From JAIOSM01 sp023143455 (GTDB lineage: Bacteria; Desulfobacterota; Desulfobacteria; Desulfobacterales; Desulfobacteraceae), in NCBI GenBank assembly GCA_030632885.1, contig DAOVTW010000004.1, positions 1 through 64,000 of the forward strand: a DNA stretch of 64,000 nucleotides. The letters run 5' to 3'. The notes beneath the pieces are model-generated. The model made no database searches. It was not told the origin of the DNA and saw nothing but the letters and a program-made list of their open reading frames with translations. Both the position numbers and the translations under genes were made by a program. Positions 60,704-64,000 of the stretch are shown piece by piece (positions within the stretch are counted from its first letter, which is position 1; every line of letters starts with the position of its first letter).

Positions 60704-61555
60704 ATGAAAAATAAAGATAAAAATGAAATTTTAAATGATATTCAAAGGACATTTATAAAACTATTGATCGATAACGGAGAGATTGAAGTAGAGGAGGCTT
60801 CTAAAAAACTTGGTGTTTCAAAGGCAACTATTTATAATTATTTTAATAATATAAAGCAGTTATCTTTTGAAAGAAGGAAAGGGAAGCTCGTTTTAGAAAA
60901 GAAGGAAAATGAAACGCAAAAATCAAATAAGAATGATCCATTTTTCAATCGATTATCTAAGGGAGATGAGCTTAAAAAAAAGGTGGCAAACAAAATTGTC
61001 AAAGAAATTTTAAAACCAGATGATGTAATATTTTTAGATTGCGGTTCTGCTAATTATTATATTGCAACTCAAATAATTGAGCACCAAATGAAAGATTTAA
61101 AAATTATTACAACTAACCCTCATGTCTTTGTTGATCTACATAAATACGAAGAGTTGAGTCAAATTTCTGTCATTGGAGGAATATACAGTGCTGACCGTGG
61201 CTCTTTTTATGGAAATTGGGTTGATACTCTTTTGAATTCCCTAAAAGATAATTATAGAATAAAAAAAGCGTTTATTGGAGCTGACGGGATATCAATACAT
61301 AATGATGAAATCATCATTTATTTAATTAATGAAGTTGAAAAAGATCAAAAGTCAAAAATAATCTCCATGGCAGATGAGGTATATTTTCCATTAGATCAAA
61401 ATAAATTTGGAAGGGTTGGGGCCGTCTTAGATAAATTTAAAATCGATAAACAAAATCAGAAAAAAGCAATTATTGGGCTTGAGGAAGGTTGGGAGTCAAA
61501 TGGGATTGTAGAAAAAATCAGCAAAATAGAAAAATCTATTTTAATAGCAGTTTAA
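60704..61555 (+). CDS. DeoR-like regulator with sugar-isomerase-fold sensor
   Basis: This 283-residue protein has an N-terminal helix-turn-helix (GEIEVEEASKKLGVSKATIY, residues about 24-45) and a C-terminal DeoR-type sensor domain (IFLDCGSANYYIATQI, ITTNPHVFVDL, VIGGIYSADRGSFYG, KAFIGADGIS). DeoR sensors bind phosphosugars or nucleotides. There are no sugar-metabolism genes nearby; instead it is divergent from the 4-TM/MBL/E2-E1-JAB operon and precedes a membrane protein/MBL pair, so it may act as a defence regulator responding to a nucleotide or sugar-phosphate signal. AGGAG precedes the ATG. Confidence 0.75.
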   Translation: MKNKDKNEILNDIQRTFIKLLIDNGEIEVEEASKKLGVSKATIYNYFNNIKQLSFERRKGKLVLEKKENETQKSNKNDPFFNRLSKGDELKKKVANKIVKEILKPDDVIFLDCGSANYYIATQIIEHQMKDLKIITTNPHVFVDLHKYEELSQISVIGGIYSADRGSFYGNWVDTLLNSLKDNYRIKKAFIGADGISIHNDEIIIYLINEVEKDQKSKIISMADEVYFPLDQNKFGRVGAVLDKFKIDKQNQKKAIIGLEEGWESNGIVEKISKIEKSILIAV

Positions 61556-61701
61556 GTCAGCCACAGGTGCAAAATGAAGGTTATGGAATTGGAATAACGC
61601 TTAAAGTTGATAGCTAATAACAATTAGATTTAATAATATAAAGATCCGTATAATTTCTTGTTGGGCTAACCATCCAATAAGGGCAAGGAAAGGAAGTTGA
61701 T

Positions 61702-62232
61702 ATGAAAGACCTTATAGATAAGCTGTCTTCCTACAACTTATTTAACTATCTGTTCCCAGGGATATTATTTGCCGTTTTAAGTAATCGTTTAACATCATAT
61801 TCGTTGCTTGTTGATGACATTGTGATTGGAATTTTTATCTACTACTTTATTGGCTTGGTTATTAGCCGTTTAGGATCTATTTTTCTTGAGCCACTTTTTA
61901 AGTGGTTGAAAATTATTAACTTCGCCTACTCATATTCCGATTTTCTGAAAGCATCAACGATTGACAATAAAATTGAGCTATTATCTGAAGCAAACAATAT
62001 GTACCGCACCTTGTCTTCGGTATTTGTTTGCCTTATTCTTATAGTTTTCTTTGAGTTTATAGGAAAAAGCTATCCTACCATTACTGCCTACTCTTCGACT
62101 ATTGCTATATTTCTACTTGCCTTACTTTTCGTACTCTCATACCGAAAACAGTCCAACTACATCACTTTAAGGATATTTCGTGCAATTAGATCGAAGGATG
62201 ACGGAGAAAACCAGAACAAGGAGAAAATTTAA
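61702..62232 (+). CDS. 4-TM membrane protein paired with an MBL protein
   Basis: This 176-residue protein has four hydrophobic helices and a short basic tail. The N-terminus LIDKLSSYNLFNYLFPGILF and the central IELLSEANNMYRTL recall a widespread hypothetical family I have seen in defence islands, without known function. AAAGGAAG precedes the ATG. Its stop overlaps the next gene's start by one base, so the two are co-translated. Confidence 0.65.
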   Translation: MKDLIDKLSSYNLFNYLFPGILFAVLSNRLTSYSLLVDDIVIGIFIYYFIGLVISRLGSIFLEPLFKWLKIINFAYSYSDFLKASTIDNKIELLSEANNMYRTLSSVFVCLILIVFFEFIGKSYPTITAYSSTIAIFLLALLFVLSYRKQSNYITLRIFRAIRSKDDGENQNKEKI

Positions 62233-63011
62233 TGGAGTTAACTATCCACAATGTCGGCCATGGTCTTTGTATTAGTTTGTTCCATCAAAACGGGAATGTA
62301 ATGCTATGGGATTGCGGACACCGAGACGGCTATCGACCTTCAGAGTTTCTACCTGGTATAGGAATTACAAAAGTTGATTATTTTTTTGTCACTAATTATG
62401 ACGAGGATCACTTAAGTGACCTAGCAGATCTGCGCGAAAATATTAACCTTCGATCGATGTACAGAAATCAAAGCATTACAGGGGAACAGCTTAAACAACT
62501 TAAGCTACAAGGCGGACCAATTAGCACTGCTATGGAATCAATGCTTAGCATGATTCAGTCATATACTGGTAGCGGTCTGAGTCCTGCACCGGAGTTCCCT
62601 GACGTTCGTTTCAAAATCTTCAAAAATTCCTTCAGTCATGAGTTTTCTGACACAAACAATATAAGCCTAGTAACTTTCTTGGAATGCAAGGGGAATAAGC
62701 TAATCATTCCAGGTGACCTCGAAACTAAGGGGTGGCTTGCGCTTTTAAATAACAAAAATTTCGTTGAAGAACTTGCAGGTGTCAAAACTTTTGTTGCACC
62801 TCACCATGGTCGGGAAAGTGGTTATTGCAAAGATGTTTTCAGTGTTTGTAACCCTGACGTTATAATCTTCTCTGATAGTCCTATAAAATATGCGACACAA
62901 GAAATGTCTCAGACATATGGAAATCATGCGTCAGGCATAACTTTTAATGGTGTAAATCGGAAAGTCTTATCAACACGAAACGACGGGACACTTACTTGGA
63001 CAATTAATTGA
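62232..63011 (+). CDS. MBL-fold hydrolase with variant metal motif
   Basis: This 259-residue protein is of the ComEC-like MBL group. The first strand, NVGHGLCISLFHQNGNVML, is typical. The metal motif HxHxDH is changed to NYDEDH in VTNYDEDHLSDL, losing the first two histidines, while VAPHHGRESGY and IIPGDLETKGW are kept. A one-metal or altered site is likely. It forms a translationally coupled pair with the upstream membrane protein. The substrate is unknown. Confidence 0.75.
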   Translation: MELTIHNVGHGLCISLFHQNGNVMLWDCGHRDGYRPSEFLPGIGITKVDYFFVTNYDEDHLSDLADLRENINLRSMYRNQSITGEQLKQLKLQGGPISTAMESMLSMIQSYTGSGLSPAPEFPDVRFKIFKNSFSHEFSDTNNISLVTFLECKGNKLIIPGDLETKGWLALLNNKNFVEELAGVKTFVAPHHGRESGYCKDVFSVCNPDVIIFSDSPIKYATQEMSQTYGNHASGITFNGVNRKVLSTRNDGTLTWTIN

Positions 63012-63545
63012 TTTATTGAAATTACCCAACCATTACATTCATCAGACGACAAGAAACACGGCGGTGCAAACGCGGCACGGTTGAGTGATCCACTGGTATC
63101 GCAGATAATTATCGAATATAATATATTTAATTGAAAATATATCCTTCCTGAGCTCAAGGATTATTATCCAAAGGCAGAATATCCCGAGCTTGGAATAGTT
63201 TAGGATACCAAGACAATACTTTATCAGAATTTTAATGTGGGCTGCTTTTTCTTGATGCAAGTTATGTTGCGAGTTTTTCATATGCTGAATAATCATGGAA
63301 TATTCTTTAATTTTTATAATATATGTAATCTAATTTTTTTTTGTTTAGATCTGCAATTCCCTTTAATTAGGTAATTTAAAAAATCAAAACCATATTAATA
63401 TTTTTATTACTGCAAACACCATTTTTTGAAAAATAGTATTTACAGCATTTGTTTGATGTGTTATTTTTTATATACTAATTATTAAAAAATAGTATATAAA
63501 AACTTAAATATGAGCTAAAAGACTGAAAACAAAGGGATTTAAACC
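63012..63545. other. 534-base non-coding region before the Fic gene
   Basis: No gene is supported in this AT-rich stretch on either strand; the short frames present lack ribosome binding sites and recognisable motifs. The last 80 bases contain the inverted repeat at 63465-63502 and a related half-site (AAATAGTAT) near 63430. Confidence 0.5.
63465..63502. promoter_or_regulatory. 13-bp inverted repeat upstream of the Fic gene
   Basis: TTTTTATATACTA (63465-63477) and TAGTATATAAAAA (63490-63502) are perfect complements around 12 bases, ending 43 bases before the Fic start. Position and symmetry suggest an operator or promoter-overlapping element. Confidence 0.45.
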
Positions 63546-64000
63546 ATGAAAATACCAGTAAAACCACCTGACTATGAAAAAGTTATTCAGAGTAGCGGGA
63601 AAGATTTTATTCAATATCTTAAAAATATTGGACATACAGATACTAATGAACGCTACTTACATTGGGACAAGCTTAGACACTTAACACCTCCTATTGGCTT
63701 TACGTCTGAACAATGGTGGGCAGGGATTAAATTAAACAGGATATTTAATTTTAAATATCTTGATTTTAAATGTAAAGATAATTCTAAATACGTTTTTTAT
63801 CTGACTGATGAAATTCAAAAACAATTACACTGGTTAGATAAAAACGCTGCTGGAACAATCACATCAAACATGCCTGTTACAAATACCAGCATGCGAAAAG
63901 CCTACATGATTAAGTCTCTGATACGGGAAGCAATTAGCTCAAGCCAGATGGAAGGCGCAACAACCACTCGAAAAGTTGCCAAGGACATGATTCGTCAAGG
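63546..64000 (+). CDS. Fic-family protein, N-terminal part, runs off the right edge
   Basis: An ATG preceded by AAAGGGA opens a frame of 151 residues that continues past the window. The sequence IREAISSSQMEGATTTRKVA matches the inhibitory-helix motif (S/T)xxxE(G/N) of Fic proteins with N-terminal self-inhibition. The catalytic HPFxxGNGR motif would lie outside the window. The preceding DKNAAGTITSNM region fits the N-terminal Fic-associated domain. Such proteins transfer AMP or related groups to target proteins and often act as toxins or regulators. Confidence 0.8.
   Translation, partial: MKIPVKPPDYEKVIQSSGKDFIQYLKNIGHTDTNERYLHWDKLRHLTPPIGFTSEQWWAGIKLNRIFNFKYLDFKCKDNSKYVFYLTDEIQKQLHWLDKNAAGTITSNMPVTNTSMRKAYMIKSLIREAISSSQMEGATTTRKVAKDMIRQ

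Overview
The window looks like chromosome from an anaerobic, AT-rich member of the Desulfobacterota, most likely a sulfate reducer of the Desulfobacteraceae type. This is inferred from gene content: hgcAB mercury methylation genes, an FprA-type flavodiiron protein with a ferritin-like partner, [NiFe]-hydrogenase maturation genes, a polyunsaturated-fatty-acid-like megasynthase and two probable selenoproteins. No species is assigned. No rRNA, tRNA, CRISPR array or intact transposon was seen.

Layout. 0-5.4 kb: AraC/DJ-1 regulator, ArfB, ZIP transporter, thiol peroxidase, then hgcA-hgcB-arsC. hgcB carries an in-frame TGA exactly where the family has its conserved cysteine 73. The reading frame continues to the family's usual Cys-Cys terminus, and a hairpin lies at SECIS distance, so HgcB is read here as a selenoprotein. 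5.4-12.8 kb: DHH phosphoesterase, membrane protein, SRPBCC-epimerase, flavodiiron protein, ferritin-like protein, a second probable selenoprotein (54 residues, one membrane segment), a small Cys-rich protein and a heme-type diguanylate cyclase. 12.9-26 kb: one 3816-residue megasynthase with a divergent sigma-54 activator. 26-36 kb: a damaged D-cysteine desulfhydrase gene, small membrane proteins, a TetR-controlled Acg-type nitroreductase, a large hybrid kinase and a response-regulator diguanylate cyclase.

36-50 kb is a defence island. It holds a Panacea-type toxin-antitoxin pair and a type III restriction system whose mod and res genes are separated by two gene cassettes. Between the cassettes sits a chimeric ORF made of a res start fused to a mod end, which reads as the scar of two tandem type III operons collapsed by deletion. 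50-56 kb holds hypC-hypF-hypD-hypE and nth; HypD lacks an internal segment of about 50 residues.

56.5-64 kb is a second defence-like island: an operon of a 4-TM protein, a metallo-beta-lactamase-fold protein and an E2-E1-JAB fusion, divergent from a DeoR-like regulator that is followed by another membrane protein plus MBL-fold pair. A Fic protein runs off the right edge. The E2-E1-JAB operon is the best candidate for an under-described system. The Sec-containing HgcB is the sharpest single-gene observation. Short gene remnants (DUF3795, GNAT, DUF3047) and two internally deleted genes indicate active gene decay.
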